Origin: Candidatus Zixiibacteriota bacterium
Lineage (GTDB): Bacteria; Zixibacteria; MSB-5A5; GN15; FEB-12
Assembly (NCBI GenBank): GCA_029860345.1
Contig: JAOUBJ010000013.1
Location: forward strand, 1 to 64,000
Reading direction: 5' to 3'
DNA length: 64,000 nt
In this document: positions 42,342 to 51,115 of the stretch, in pieces
How the letters are laid out: the number at the start of each line of letters is the position of its first letter
Numbering within the stretch: the first letter of the stretch is position 1
Program-made: the position numbers and the translations under genes
The notes under the pieces: model-generated
Told to the model about the DNA's origin: nothing
Databases searched by the model: none
Seen by the model: only the letters and a program-made list of their open reading frames with translations

Positions 42342-45300
42342 CTACGGACAGGCTGACGGCTCCGGGCCGCCGACGAACATGAAATCGATCAAGTATAACA
42401 AATCGGAAATGTCAATCGGTGGCGTACCACTAGCGTCGACATCGCCTTCGTCAAAGCAAACCGGCTCCGGTCCGCCCTGGAACATGAAATCGATTATATA
42501 CGTCAAATCGGAAATGTCCAAAATCTCACCGCCGTCGTGGTTGATGTCCCCACGTTTGACGCAACAGGGACCGTCCGTTGAAACGGCAATTGCAAAGGGT
42601 GAAAGAGTTGTTGTCGATCCGCAAATGATATTTGAGTCGGCGTCCAGAGATGTAGTAATGTCCCACCATTCGCCCGCTTCGTAATGCTGAAGAGTAAGAG
42701 CAGCTTCTTCGGCAGGAGTCAGACCAGCGTCGTCGTAGTTGATGCATATCTCGATAGCTCCGCTGAAATCAGCATCGGTGGTGACACCGTAGTAACCGGG
42801 CAGGTCCGATGGTATTATTTGAAAATTGTTGCCGGCCGCGGGTCCTTCAGCGCCGTAGGTAACTTCCGTGTTACCGCCAACATCAACGTTGTCGAAAGTA
42901 AGCTCAACCCCTGCACCCGGATTCGTGATCACTCCAGGTCCGGGCGGTGTCTCTTGGACAAACTGGCAGGCATCCCCGACACCATCGCTATCTGAATCAG
43001 TCTGATCAGAGTTAGAGGTCAGCGCACAGTTGTCGCACGGGTCACCGTGACCGTCAGAGTCGTAGTCGCTCGCAACCAAACACTCCTTGGTCCATTGAGC
43101 AATATAGGGTGTTGCCTTCTCGCCCGCGGACAGGAAGGTGCCGCCAACAAAAAGGCTATTGTCATAGGGAGTGATTGCATTAACCGATGCATTCCAGTCC
43201 ACGCCACTGTTCATGCCGGAGCCCAGATTGGACCAGTCAACTCCGTCCCACGACGCGATTCTGTAAATCGAAGAGTCACCAATTTTACCATATCTTCCAC
43301 CCACGAATAATTTATCGTTGTAGACAGACAGACTGAAGACAGGGTTGTCAGCACCCGGATCAAAAACCGTCCAGTCAGCTCCATCCCAGGAGGCAACTCG
43401 ATAGGCGGTAATATCATTAACAATCGTGAACGATCCCCCGGCTATTAGTTCGTCATTGTAGACGGTCAACGCACTCACTCTGCCATATTTCATACCTAAT
43501 CCAAGGGGTGCCCAATTGAGGCCGTCCCATGAAGCAATACTTTTCGTGGTGACAGTTCCGGCGTTACTAAAGAATCCTCCAGCGATTAACTTGCCGTCAT
43601 AGGATGTAAGTGAGTACACACCGGCTGATCCACCTCCCACACCGTCCGGGAACAATCCGAGAGGTCGCCACATCGCACCGTTCCATGAGGCGATATTAGA
43701 TGCCCCGAAAGAACCGGCACTGGTAAACTGCCCACCTGCAATCAGCTCGTTGTTCCAGACTGTAAGTGCATATACAGTGCCATTCATTCCAATACCCAGA
43801 GTTGACCAGACTGCTCCGTCCCAGACGGCGATTCGCCTTGCAGATACTGCACCCGCTTGTGCGAATTCGCCGCCGACTATCAACTTGTTGTCGTAGATAG
43901 TCAAGGCGTGGACACCGTCTTCTATACCGTTGCCCGTTAATCCTGAACCGAGTGCAGTCCAGACCGATCCATCCCAGGCAGCTATAAGATTGGCCGGGAC
44001 TCCGTGCCCAACACTTTTGAACACTCCACCTACTATCAGCTTGTTGTCAAAAATGATCATCGCATTAATGCCGGTAGTTTTGGTACTCCCCATACCAGGC
44101 GAGACCTGCGACCAATTTGCTCCGTCCCAAACAGCAATATGCATGGTCGGGATATGATCATCAGATGATTTGAAATTACCAGCCACATACAACTGAGTAT
44201 CCACCACCATCATTGTCTGAACATAGCTTTGATTGGGTCCCACTCCATCGCCCATCGGTGACCAACTCAAACCATCCCAGACGGCAGTACGATGAGCCTC
44301 ATCTCCACCGGCTTCATCAAAGTATCCACCCGCAATAAGCTGCCCATCGAATTCAGCCAGACTATATACAGTGTAGTTCATCCCCACTCCCAGGGCTGAC
44401 CAGGCCGCGCCATTCCAAGAGGCGACTCTCATTGCAGGATTTCCACCGGCCATATCAAAGTTTCCTCCAACGATCAGATTGCCGTCGAAAACCGTCACGG
44501 CACTCACGTCATCATTGACACCCGTTCCGATCGGCGCCCATGAAGTCCCATTCCATGCAGCAACGCGCGATGCGGTAAGGCCACCGGCAGTTGTAAAGCT
44601 CCCGCCAACAACCAGCTTGTTGTCATAGATAGTAAGTCCGTAGGCTTCATTGTTCAGACCTGATCCCAGGGAAGACCACGTAGAGCCATCCCAGCGAGCA
44701 ATGTGGCTGGGTGAGCCGAATTCTCCGGCTGCATATATTGTGTCGTTATGATTTAGAATGGTATGGATACTACCATCTAAACCGGTCCCCAACGGCGCCC
44801 AGGTGGCGCCATCCCATGAAGCGATGTTGTTTACGGCAACTCCGTCGATTTCGAAAAACCCGCCCGCAACTATCAGTTTGCCATCTAAGATTGCGAACTC
44901 GGACACGCCGCCATCAATCTCAGTGCAGAGTGCAGACCAGTTGGCTCCGTCCCAGGTGGCGATACCGGGGGCTATAACAGAGCCGGCCACACCAAAACTG
45001 CCACCAACAACAAGCTCCCCATCATAGATCGTCATAGCCGAGATGGGGGAGTCCGTCCCCGGTATGGAAGAAATCCCGTCGGCCCAGTAGATATCATCGG
45101 GGTCGGTATCAATACCCGATGGACTCATCATGAGTTGGTTGGTGGCCGGGTCAAGATTCACGTCAAGACCCTCAATGTCCAAAGAGCCTTGATACCCTGA
45201 ACGTCTCGCCGCGTCCAGATCGAAACTTCCGTCGGGGTTCACAAACTCCTGGGCCTTTTTGTTAACCGGTAGCGTTTGGTCGGCACTCACAGATGTGAAA

Positions 45301-45371
45301 CATATAGTGAGCGTACAGGAAAGTATTAGCAACGATTTGACGAGGCGGCAGGATACTGAATTGTGTGACAT
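42342..45371 (-). CDS. Large secreted repeat protein with TSP3 and dockerin-like tail
   Basis: A 1009-residue exported protein. Start ATG 45371 has GGAG five bases upstream; earlier in-frame starts lack it and precede the signal peptide. After the signal peptide (to about 30) come about 13 tandem units of 45-52 residues with the pattern (I/V)ASWDG..W..LG.G......L...D..L(I/V)(V/A)GG.F..AG, which should form one or two beta-propellers. Thrombospondin type 3-like calcium repeats follow (DYDSDGHGDPCDNC, DSDSDGVGDACQ), then a short beta domain and a doubled dockerin-like tail ending PEPSACP. It is probably a cell-surface or secreted adhesin-like protein. Confidence 0.85.
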   Translation of the reverse strand: MSHNSVSCRLVKSLLILSCTLTICFTSVSADQTLPVNKKAQEFVNPDGSFDLDAARRSGYQGSLDIEGLDVNLDPATNQLMMSPSGIDTDPDDIYWADGISSIPGTDSPISAMTIYDGELVVGGSFGVAGSVIAPGIATWDGANWSALCTEIDGGVSEFAILDGKLIVAGGFFEIDGVAVNNIASWDGATWAPLGTGLDGSIHTILNHNDTIYAAGEFGSPSHIARWDGSTWSSLGSGLNNEAYGLTIYDNKLVVGGSFTTAGGLTASRVAAWNGTSWAPIGTGVNDDVSAVTVFDGNLIVGGNFDMAGGNPAMRVASWNGAAWSALGVGMNYTVYSLAEFDGQLIAGGYFDEAGGDEAHRTAVWDGLSWSPMGDGVGPNQSYVQTMMVVDTQLYVAGNFKSSDDHIPTMHIAVWDGANWSQVSPGMGSTKTTGINAMIIFDNKLIVGGVFKSVGHGVPANLIAAWDGSVWTALGSGLTGNGIEDGVHALTIYDNKLIVGGEFAQAGAVSARRIAVWDGAVWSTLGIGMNGTVYALTVWNNELIAGGQFTSAGSFGASNIASWNGAMWRPLGLFPDGVGGGSAGVYSLTSYDGKLIAGGFFSNAGTVTTKSIASWDGLNWAPLGLGMKYGRVSALTVYNDELIAGGSFTIVNDITAYRVASWDGADWTVFDPGADNPVFSLSVYNDKLFVGGRYGKIGDSSIYRIASWDGVDWSNLGSGMNSGVDWNASVNAITPYDNSLFVGGTFLSAGEKATPYIAQWTKECLVASDYDSDGHGDPCDNCALTSNSDQTDSDSDGVGDACQFVQETPPGPGVITNPGAGVELTFDNVDVGGNTEVTYGAEGPAAGNNFQIIPSDLPGYYGVTTDADFSGAIEICINYDDAGLTPAEEAALTLQHYEAGEWWDITTSLDADSNIICGSTTTLSPFAIAVSTDGPCCVKRGDINHDGGEILDISDLTYIIDFMFQGGPEPVCFDEGDVDASGTPPIDISDLLYLIDFMFVGGPEPSACP

Positions 45372-45535
45372 AGGTGCTCCGAATGAAAGTCTTGGCAGTA
45401 ACAAGGACTGATTACGACGAGTTAGGCGATACGTTGGAAATATAACGTCCAGCCGCTGTTTAGGCAAATCGAAATGCATACGCTTATTGTCGGCATGGCT
45501 GGGTTTGGCCCAAAGATTTGTTTGGACATAATCTG

Positions 45536-45566
45536 TTGACAAAGCGTCTTTGGGCATGTTTATTAT
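45536..45566 (+). promoter_or_regulatory. Promoter of the small beta-barrel gene
   Basis: TTGACA at 45536-45541 and TATTAT at 45561-45566 with a 19-bp spacing; an overlapping TTATTA gives 18. It lies about 90 bp before the barrel gene, in the 283-bp gap between two divergent genes, which is otherwise unique sequence. Confidence 0.55.
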
Positions 45567-45580
45567 CCGGCTGAAACGGC

Positions 45581-45597
45581 TCTGACACCGAGTCAGA
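45581..45597 (+). promoter_or_regulatory. Possible operator at the transcription start of the barrel gene
   Basis: TCTGAC-ACCGA-GTCAGA is a perfect inverted repeat placed 15-31 bases after the -10 element, near the expected early transcribed region. A further half-site-like GGCTGAGACC follows. The regulator is unknown. Confidence 0.35.
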
Positions 45598-45654
45598 CCG
45601 GCTGAGACCGTTGTGAAATAGGAAGACGAAGCGCTTCAAATAGAGGATAGGTGG

Positions 45655-46299
45655 ATGAAACTCTGGTCAATTCTACTAATGCTGATTCTGCTTTTGACGA
45701 TCAATTCGACCCTGCTCGCACAGGATGAAGACGAAGCTCGCGACCTTCTGGAGATTTGTGTTTATGGCGGAGTGGGTTCCCCTATGGGCAACTTGAGTGA
45801 CTGGCATGACAGTCTTGGCGCCAAACTGGGCTGGTCGCTTGGAGTGGACTTCGGCTACTTTATGATGCCGAGTTTAGTAGTCGGATTCAATTTCCAGTAC
45901 ACTCAGTTCGGGATCGACGGCCCGGCCGAGGTCGATGGTGCTCACCATCGTCTGTATAACCCGAATCTGTTTGCCAAGTACTACTTCTCGGGCGAATCTG
46001 ATTTTGAACCGTACATCAAAGGCCATGTAGGTATTGAGAACCCGAAGTTCACCACCCTGCTGACCGGTCCCAAGTACCGTTCTGTCTCATACGACGCTTC
46101 GTTGGCCGCCGGTTTCGGAGTCGGGCTCTTCTATTATCGCACTGATTACAGCGGACTTTTCATCGAAGCCAACTACAACTATGCCGCCACCAAAGATGCT
46201 CAGCGAGTGTATGCGGAAGAGACGCTCGATTTCGTTGAGGACATCAGCGTGTTTGACATCCATGCCGGGGTCCGTCTGCTGATCGGATCAGGGGAGTAG
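45655..46299 (+). CDS. Small outer-membrane beta-barrel protein
   Basis: A 214-residue protein with a signal peptide (to about 23, ..NSTLLAQ) and alternating amphipathic strands typical of 8-stranded barrels of the OmpA/OmpW-like class (LEICVYGGVGSPMGNLSDW..., LGVDFGYFMMPSLVVGFNFQYTQF, ..VFDIHAGVRLLIG). The protein ends in beta-structure rather than in a terminal aromatic residue. It stands alone with its own promoter and a strong terminator, and its function beyond the outer-membrane location is unknown. Confidence 0.82.
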   Translation: MKLWSILLMLILLLTINSTLLAQDEDEARDLLEICVYGGVGSPMGNLSDWHDSLGAKLGWSLGVDFGYFMMPSLVVGFNFQYTQFGIDGPAEVDGAHHRLYNPNLFAKYYFSGESDFEPYIKGHVGIENPKFTTLLTGPKYRSVSYDASLAAGFGVGLFYYRTDYSGLFIEANYNYAATKDAQRVYAEETLDFVEDISVFDIHAGVRLLIGSGE

Positions 46300-46319
46300 A
46301 CCAAGACAAATCTTTATGG

Positions 46320-46348
46320 CCCGCCGACTGATCGGCGGGTTTTTTTTT
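46320..46348 (+). terminator. Intrinsic terminator of the barrel gene
   Basis: CCCGCCGA (46320-46327), loop CTGA, TCGGCGGG (46332-46339), then nine T residues (46340-46348). This is one of the clearest terminators in the window. Confidence 0.95.
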
Positions 46349-46551
46349 GAATGTTGTGTCGGGTGTTGGACCACATCGAAAGAGCACATAGTGCCGGTGC
46401 TGTCAGGCGACTCGTCCGACAGCCATTTGGTTGGGCGGCAGGTGTCGGGCGGGGTAGCCCAAGACCACCCGTGAGCCAAGCTCCTTTCAACAAGCCCCTG
46501 ATCCGGTTTTTTTGTGTTGGTCGAAACAGTACGCATTCGTAGATTGAGATC
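46349..46551. repeat. Short gap with dispersed modules before the NtrC-type gene
   Basis: It contains GTGTCGGGTGTTGG, a GGCAGGTGTCGGGCGGGGTAGCCC unit and a GGCGACTCGTCC segment shared in style with other gaps. About 50 bp directly before the regulator gene are unique. No gene is seen. Confidence 0.5.
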
Positions 46552-47904
46552 ATGGCCAAGACGAGACTGATGGTGGTCGACGATGAGTCCGCCCAGCGAG
46601 AACTGCTGGCCGGGTATCTGTCGAAGAACGGCTTTGAAGTGCACACTTTCGCCTCGGGCCGGGAAGCGCTCGAAGGGTATCATCACATATTCTCACCCTT
46701 GGCTATAGTCGACATGAAAATGCCCGGAATGAGCGGCTTGGATTTATTGGAGGGGCTGCGAGAGATCAATCCCTTTATCCAGGTTCTGGTGCTGACCGCC
46801 TTTGGGTCGGTCGAGACGGCCGTGGCCGCGATCAAAACCGGCGCCTTCGACTATCTCACCAAGCCGATCGAAAACCTGGATGAACTGCTTTTGAAGCTGA
46901 ACAAAGCAGCGCAGCAAAACCGCCTCGTCGTTGAACACCAGGTTATGAGCGCCCGACTGGATGAGGTCTTCCCCAGTTCGGAGATAATTGGCGAGTCGCC
47001 ACCGATAGTCAAGATGAAAGAGTTGATCTCACTGGTGGGACCAAAAGAAGCAACAGTGTTGATCACCGGTCCGTCCGGCACGGGCAAGGAGTTAGTCGCG
47101 CGGGCCATCCATGCCTTGTCGCCCCGCTCCGAACAGGAGTTGGTAGCCATCAACTGCGCCGCCTTTCCTGAGACACTTCTGGAATCGGAATTGTTCGGTT
47201 TTGAGAAAGGAGCTTTCACCGGCGCCGATCGAGCCAAACAGGGCCGCTTCGAACTGGCCAACGGTGGCAGTTTGTTTCTCGATGAAATAGGGGAGATGCC
47301 GTTGACCATGCAGGTCAAGATGCTGCGCGTACTGGAAGAGAGAAAAATCCAGAGGTTGGGATCGGTCAAGGAGATATCTCTCGATATCCGATTGATCGCA
47401 GCCACCAACCGCGACCTGATGAAACTGGTGGCTGACGGCAGCTTCCGTGAAGACCTGTTCTACCGGTTGAACGTCATTATGATTGAAGTACCGCCGCTGG
47501 CCGCCCGGGCCGGGGATATCCTCAGGTTGACTGAAAAGTTCCTCGAACGATTCTGCCGCAAGATAGGCAAGGAGATCAGTGGTGTCGAGCCTGATGCGGC
47601 CGAGTTGCTTTCAAAGTATAACTGGCCGGGCAATGTTCGAGAACTGGAGAACATCATCGAGCGGGCGGTCGTACTGTGCCGCAGCGACCGAATCGGCAAA
47701 GACGATCTGACCGGCCTGGCACCGGCGGCCGCTCCGATTGGAGTCGAAGCGAGCCTGACTCCGCTATCAGAGATGGAGTCGAAACACATTAAGACCTGTC
47801 TCGACCAACTGGACTGGAATCTGGGACAGTGCGCCGAGAAACTGGGCATTCACCGCAACACCCTTCGAGCCAAAATCAAAGAATACAACTTGTCCAGGGA
47901 CTGA
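46552..47904 (+). CDS. Sigma54-dependent response regulator (NtrC family)
   Basis: A 450-residue activator with three domains. The receiver (about 4-118) has the phosphoacceptor Asp54 in AIVDMKMPG and KP at about 104. The AAA+ domain (about 143-380) has Walker A GPSGTGKE, Walker B GGSLFLDEIGE and the sigma54-contact loop GAFTGA at 220-225. The Fis-type HTH (about 400-448) contains CAEKLGIHRNTLRAKI. All motifs are intact, so it should activate -24/-12 promoters. No kinase gene is adjacent. A palindrome and a -24/-12 element lie immediately downstream, pointing to the next gene as a target. Confidence 0.95.
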   Translation: MAKTRLMVVDDESAQRELLAGYLSKNGFEVHTFASGREALEGYHHIFSPLAIVDMKMPGMSGLDLLEGLREINPFIQVLVLTAFGSVETAVAAIKTGAFDYLTKPIENLDELLLKLNKAAQQNRLVVEHQVMSARLDEVFPSSEIIGESPPIVKMKELISLVGPKEATVLITGPSGTGKELVARAIHALSPRSEQELVAINCAAFPETLLESELFGFEKGAFTGADRAKQGRFELANGGSLFLDEIGEMPLTMQVKMLRVLEERKIQRLGSVKEISLDIRLIAATNRDLMKLVADGSFREDLFYRLNVIMIEVPPLAARAGDILRLTEKFLERFCRKIGKEISGVEPDAAELLSKYNWPGNVRELENIIERAVVLCRSDRIGKDDLTGLAPAAAPIGVEASLTPLSEMESKHIKTCLDQLDWNLGQCAEKLGIHRNTLRAKIKEYNLSRD

Positions 47905-47947
47905 TCTGCCTGGGTCTGACAATTGTTGTGCATAGCGAGTATGAGTA

Positions 47948-47964
47948 CGCACAATATTTGTGCG
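47948..47964 (+). promoter_or_regulatory. Palindromic activator site (putative UAS)
   Basis: CGCACAA-TAT-TTGTGCG is a perfect 17-bp palindrome, with an extra half-site TTGTGC at 47926-47931. It sits 66 bp upstream of the -24 element and just after the NtrC-type gene, the usual place and symmetry for a Fis-HTH dimer binding site. Confidence 0.6.
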
Positions 47965-48029
47965 CGGAGGCCGGGTCTGATTCGTAGTCCATCAACCTAT
48001 TACCCTGCAACACAATGGATTATGCAGTT

Positions 48030-48045
48030 TGGCATGCTTCTTGTT
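48030..48045 (+). promoter_or_regulatory. Sigma54 (-24/-12) promoter
   Basis: TGGCATG-CTTC-TTGTT matches the consensus TGGCACG-N4-TTGCW at all but two of the defined positions, with correct spacing between the GG and TG elements. Transcription would start near 48055, about 30 bp before the lipoprotein start. The weak point is T instead of C in the -12 GC. Confidence 0.65.
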
Positions 48046-48084
48046 AGAGTTAATACCGGAACGAATGAGACAAGGAGAATGAAA

Positions 48085-48963
48085 ATGTACTCGAAATCAC
48101 TTTTGACCCTGATGATCGCACTGATCGCGACCGTTCTGACCACCGGATGCTCTGATGATGAAGTTATTGCCGTTTATGATCCGGTGCCACAACCTCCGCA
48201 AAACGTCTTTACAGTAACCGGCGATGTTTCGGTCTCTGTTTTTTGGACCGCTCCCTACGAAGGGGACATTACCTTTTATGGTATCTACCGCTCCGCCCAG
48301 GAGTTCACCGGCTACGATGTGATCGCGACCATCTCAGCGGAACCAAACCCGGACCGCGACCTGGTGTACTACGACCCCGGTTACATCGACACCGATGTAA
48401 CCAACGGAGAGACTTATTTCTACGCGGTCACTTCAATTGACAGAGCCGGGCATGAGTCCGAATTATCAGCGGAGTCGGCATTTGATACTCCACGGCCCGA
48501 TGGTGAAATGACTCTCTATGACGATGCCATTGATTCTGATCGATCCGGTTTTGACTTTTCGACCGGGACTAGAGTCGCATCTGAGAATCCAGAAGCCGAT
48601 GTCTACCTTGATCGCGATCTCAATAATGTGTTCTACATCAACTCCACCGATGCGAATAACGTACTGGTTCAGGCGGCCGGATTTCATTCGAGTTTCGATG
48701 GTGTCGGCTGGGCGCCTCAGGATGGCTGGTCTTATACCGGCTGGGCCGAGATCGTCCCCGGACATATTTACATTGTGGCTATCAAGTATGCTCCCGACCA
48801 GTGGAACTACGCCAAGCTGCGGGTGCTGACAGAGAACGACAATGCCGGTACCGTCAGGTTCCAATGGGCTTTTCAGACTGATATAAATAATCCCGAACTG
48901 GCGCCGCCCTCGGATGCGAATATAGATACTCGCAGCCGCGTTGACGCCGGTTCAACGTTATAG
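48085..48963 (+). CDS. Lipoprotein with fibronectin type III-like domain
   Basis: A 292-residue lipoprotein: signal peptide MYSKSLLTLMIALIATVLTTGC with a lipobox ending in the cysteine at about 22. An Fn3-like domain (about 37-130; PPQNVFTVTGDVSVSVFWTAP...TYFYAVTSIDRAGHESELS) is followed by a C-terminal beta domain of about 150 residues that I do not recognise. ATG 48085 is chosen since AAGGAG at 48072-48077 is seven bases away; ATG 48079 would be too close. It is the first gene behind the -24/-12 promoter. Confidence 0.78.
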   Translation: MYSKSLLTLMIALIATVLTTGCSDDEVIAVYDPVPQPPQNVFTVTGDVSVSVFWTAPYEGDITFYGIYRSAQEFTGYDVIATISAEPNPDRDLVYYDPGYIDTDVTNGETYFYAVTSIDRAGHESELSAESAFDTPRPDGEMTLYDDAIDSDRSGFDFSTGTRVASENPEADVYLDRDLNNVFYINSTDANNVLVQAAGFHSSFDGVGWAPQDGWSYTGWAEIVPGHIYIVAIKYAPDQWNYAKLRVLTENDNAGTVRFQWAFQTDINNPELAPPSDANIDTRSRVDAGSTL

Positions 48964-49000
48964 GATGAGACTAAGGAAGTTGGAAAGGAAGGTGATTGAG

Positions 49001-50602
49001 ATGTTGAAAAAGACAATCATAACACCGGCTGTGGCGCTCCTGATGTGCCTGATGATCACCGGCGTGGCTTTTGGCCAGAATATGCAGCGGGACGAGAACG
49101 GCGGCCCCGATTATTTCCCGCCCGATAAGCAGGCCGCTAATCAGGACTATGGTGAAGACATCCGTATCGACCGTTATCTTGATGCCGAAGTCTGGACCAA
49201 CCATCTGGACGGCGAGTATTTCGTCGGCGACAATGTTGTCCTGAACTTTCGGACCAACCGCGATGCCTTTGTGGCCATCTACTCGGTCGATAGCAGGGGG
49301 CGCGTCAACCTGCTTTTCCCGACCGAGCCGGAGCAGGACAATTTCATTAACGGCGGCGTAACCTACCATCTACCGGGTCCTAATGACGACTATGATTTGG
49401 TGGTAGCGGAGCCTGAGGGAATCGAGAATATTCAGATCATCGCGTCGCGCGAACGGTTTCCCATTCCCGATTGGCATCCTGTCTCCGGATTGCTTTGCGA
49501 CTGGGATGATCGCTTTGAGTTCATGGACTATCTCAACGGCCGGCATTTCGTCCGGTATGGTGGTCAGAAATTTGCATTCGACCGCACCGCCATGTACGTC
49601 AACGAATGGGAACCGTCCTATTATCGCCCGGTTTATTATCCTTACTATCCTTCGTGGTCGGTATGCGGTAACGGCTATATCGATTATCCCTGGGGCGCCT
49701 CAATCTATGTTGACGGCATCTACTGGGGTTGTGCGCCGCTGTACATTCCACGGATCTATGTCGGTTGGCACACTATCACCGTATATAATCACTGGGGACA
49801 TTGCTGGGAACGTGACGTACACTTCACACGCTACCACACGGTCATTCTGGACCGCACGATAATCAATCCCGGTCGTACCAACGTGTCCAAGTACAAGGAT
49901 GTCAGGAGTGCCGGCTACCGCGATCCGGTGACCAACGGCTATCCCAAGTTCAAGCAGAAACAAACTGTGGCCACCAAGGTATCCGGTGTGAAATCCAAAA
50001 CCTCACCGAGCGACAAGATGAAGTCCAAAGTTCAGACTGTTCCTACCAAGAAGTATGCGCGCGGCAGCGCCAAGCTGATTTCCACCGATCGTGGCCTGGA
50101 GAGTGCCGGCCGAACTGTCAACCGCGGCAAGCGCAGTAGCGGCATGCGGAGCAAGCCGACCGACAGACTGACCACAACTTCATCCGGGACCAAAGGGAAG
50201 CAATCAAACGGCCAAGGGTCCGACAGCCGGATTTCGGGATCGACATCAGGTAGCGTAGGCTCCGGCGGCAAGCGGTCTTCCAACAAAGGCCGGGTGGGAC
50301 AACGTCAGACTCAGCAGCAGTCGAAGGACTACTACAAGAAGAAGTCCGGTTCCAAAACGCGAAGGTCGGGCGGGGATGCCGGTCGTGTCCAACCGAAACG
50401 GAGCGGCGGCAAGTCTGATTCCAAGGGCACCAAGCCCAGTGTGAAGCCTCGCTCGCAACCTACCAAGAGTCGCGGTGGCACCAAGTCGCAGGGCGTGAAA
50501 CAGTCCGGCGGCACAAAGAGCGCTCCCAAGTCGACGCCCTCATCGGGCGGCAGCAAGACAAAGAGCTCCGGCGGCAAGACCAAAAAGGGAGGACGTAAGT
50601 GA
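49001..50602 (+). CDS. Exported DUF4384/PEGA-like protein with basic low-complexity tail
   Basis: A 533-residue exported protein. After the signal peptide (to about 26, ..ITGVAFG) comes a DUF4384-type domain (about 50-150; VWTNHLDGEYFVGDNVVLNFRT, with AFVAIYSVDSRGRVNLLFP), an aromatic linker (YYRPVYYPYYPSW), a PEGA-like beta domain (about 225-285; GASIYVDGIYWGCAPLYIP) and a tail of about 240 residues rich in Lys, Ser, Gly, Thr and Arg. The tail is probably disordered and polycationic, suited to bind acidic polymers such as LPS, exopolysaccharide or DNA. It starts 37 bp after the lipoprotein gene, likely in one operon. Confidence 0.75.
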   Translation: MLKKTIITPAVALLMCLMITGVAFGQNMQRDENGGPDYFPPDKQAANQDYGEDIRIDRYLDAEVWTNHLDGEYFVGDNVVLNFRTNRDAFVAIYSVDSRGRVNLLFPTEPEQDNFINGGVTYHLPGPNDDYDLVVAEPEGIENIQIIASRERFPIPDWHPVSGLLCDWDDRFEFMDYLNGRHFVRYGGQKFAFDRTAMYVNEWEPSYYRPVYYPYYPSWSVCGNGYIDYPWGASIYVDGIYWGCAPLYIPRIYVGWHTITVYNHWGHCWERDVHFTRYHTVILDRTIINPGRTNVSKYKDVRSAGYRDPVTNGYPKFKQKQTVATKVSGVKSKTSPSDKMKSKVQTVPTKKYARGSAKLISTDRGLESAGRTVNRGKRSSGMRSKPTDRLTTTSSGTKGKQSNGQGSDSRISGSTSGSVGSGGKRSSNKGRVGQRQTQQQSKDYYKKKSGSKTRRSGGDAGRVQPKRSGGKSDSKGTKPSVKPRSQPTKSRGGTKSQGVKQSGGTKSAPKSTPSSGGSKTKSSGGKTKKGGRK

Positions 50603-50747
50603 TAACCCGGGAGGGAATGGACGGCGATACGGGACCGGCTCGGCGAATACCGGGTCGGTCCGCTGTCCTGCTGAAGATGGCGCTGGGTCAAAAAACAAAC
50701 TTGCCGATTAGACCCATAGCAGCTATCTTGAAACCGGAGTTTGAATT

Positions 50748-51059
50748 ATGAAACATCTCTTATACATACTTTTGAGCCTGGCTCTGCTGGTCTCGTTTTG
50801 CGGCGACACTTATGCCGTGAACAAGAAAGACAAGAAAGCCACCTCCACACAGAAGGTCGTCAAAAAGTCCAAGCCGGCGCCGAAGAAGCCAGCGGTCAAA
50901 AGCAACAAGCAGGTGAAACCACCGCCCAAGGGCAAGCGCAAGAAGTATGACAATTTCATAGACAAGAACAACAACGGCATCGATGATCGCAAAGAGAAGT
51001 TAGTACCCAAGGCCGGTAAGCAGGACAAGAAGAAGCCGACCAAGAAGAAGAAAAAGTAA
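50748..51059 (+). CDS. Small Lys-rich exported protein with a calcium-loop-like motif
   Basis: A 103-residue protein with a signal peptide (to about 23, ..CGDTYA) and a lysine/proline-rich body. Its only ordered-looking element is DNFIDKNNNGIDDRKE (about 66-81), which resembles the DxNxNG calcium loops of EF-hand, dockerin or TSP3 repeats. GGAG lies upstream of ATG 50748. It follows the basic-tailed DUF4384 protein and precedes a terminator, so it closes this exported-protein unit. Function unknown. Confidence 0.7.
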   Translation: MKHLLYILLSLALLVSFCGDTYAVNKKDKKATSTQKVVKKSKPAPKKPAVKSNKQVKPPPKGKRKKYDNFIDKNNNGIDDRKEKLVPKAGKQDKKKPTKKKKK

Positions 51060-51084
51060 GGCAAGTTTCTTAGATTGAATCCTC

Positions 51085-51115
51085 AAGCCACGCCCGCTAT
51101 GGGTAGTGGCTTTTT
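51085..51115 (+). terminator. Intrinsic terminator after the Lys-rich protein
   Basis: AAGCCAC (51085-51091) pairs with GTGGCTT (51106-51112), with an inner CCC/GGG extension, followed by TTTTTC. It lies 25 bp after the stop codon. Confidence 0.8.
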
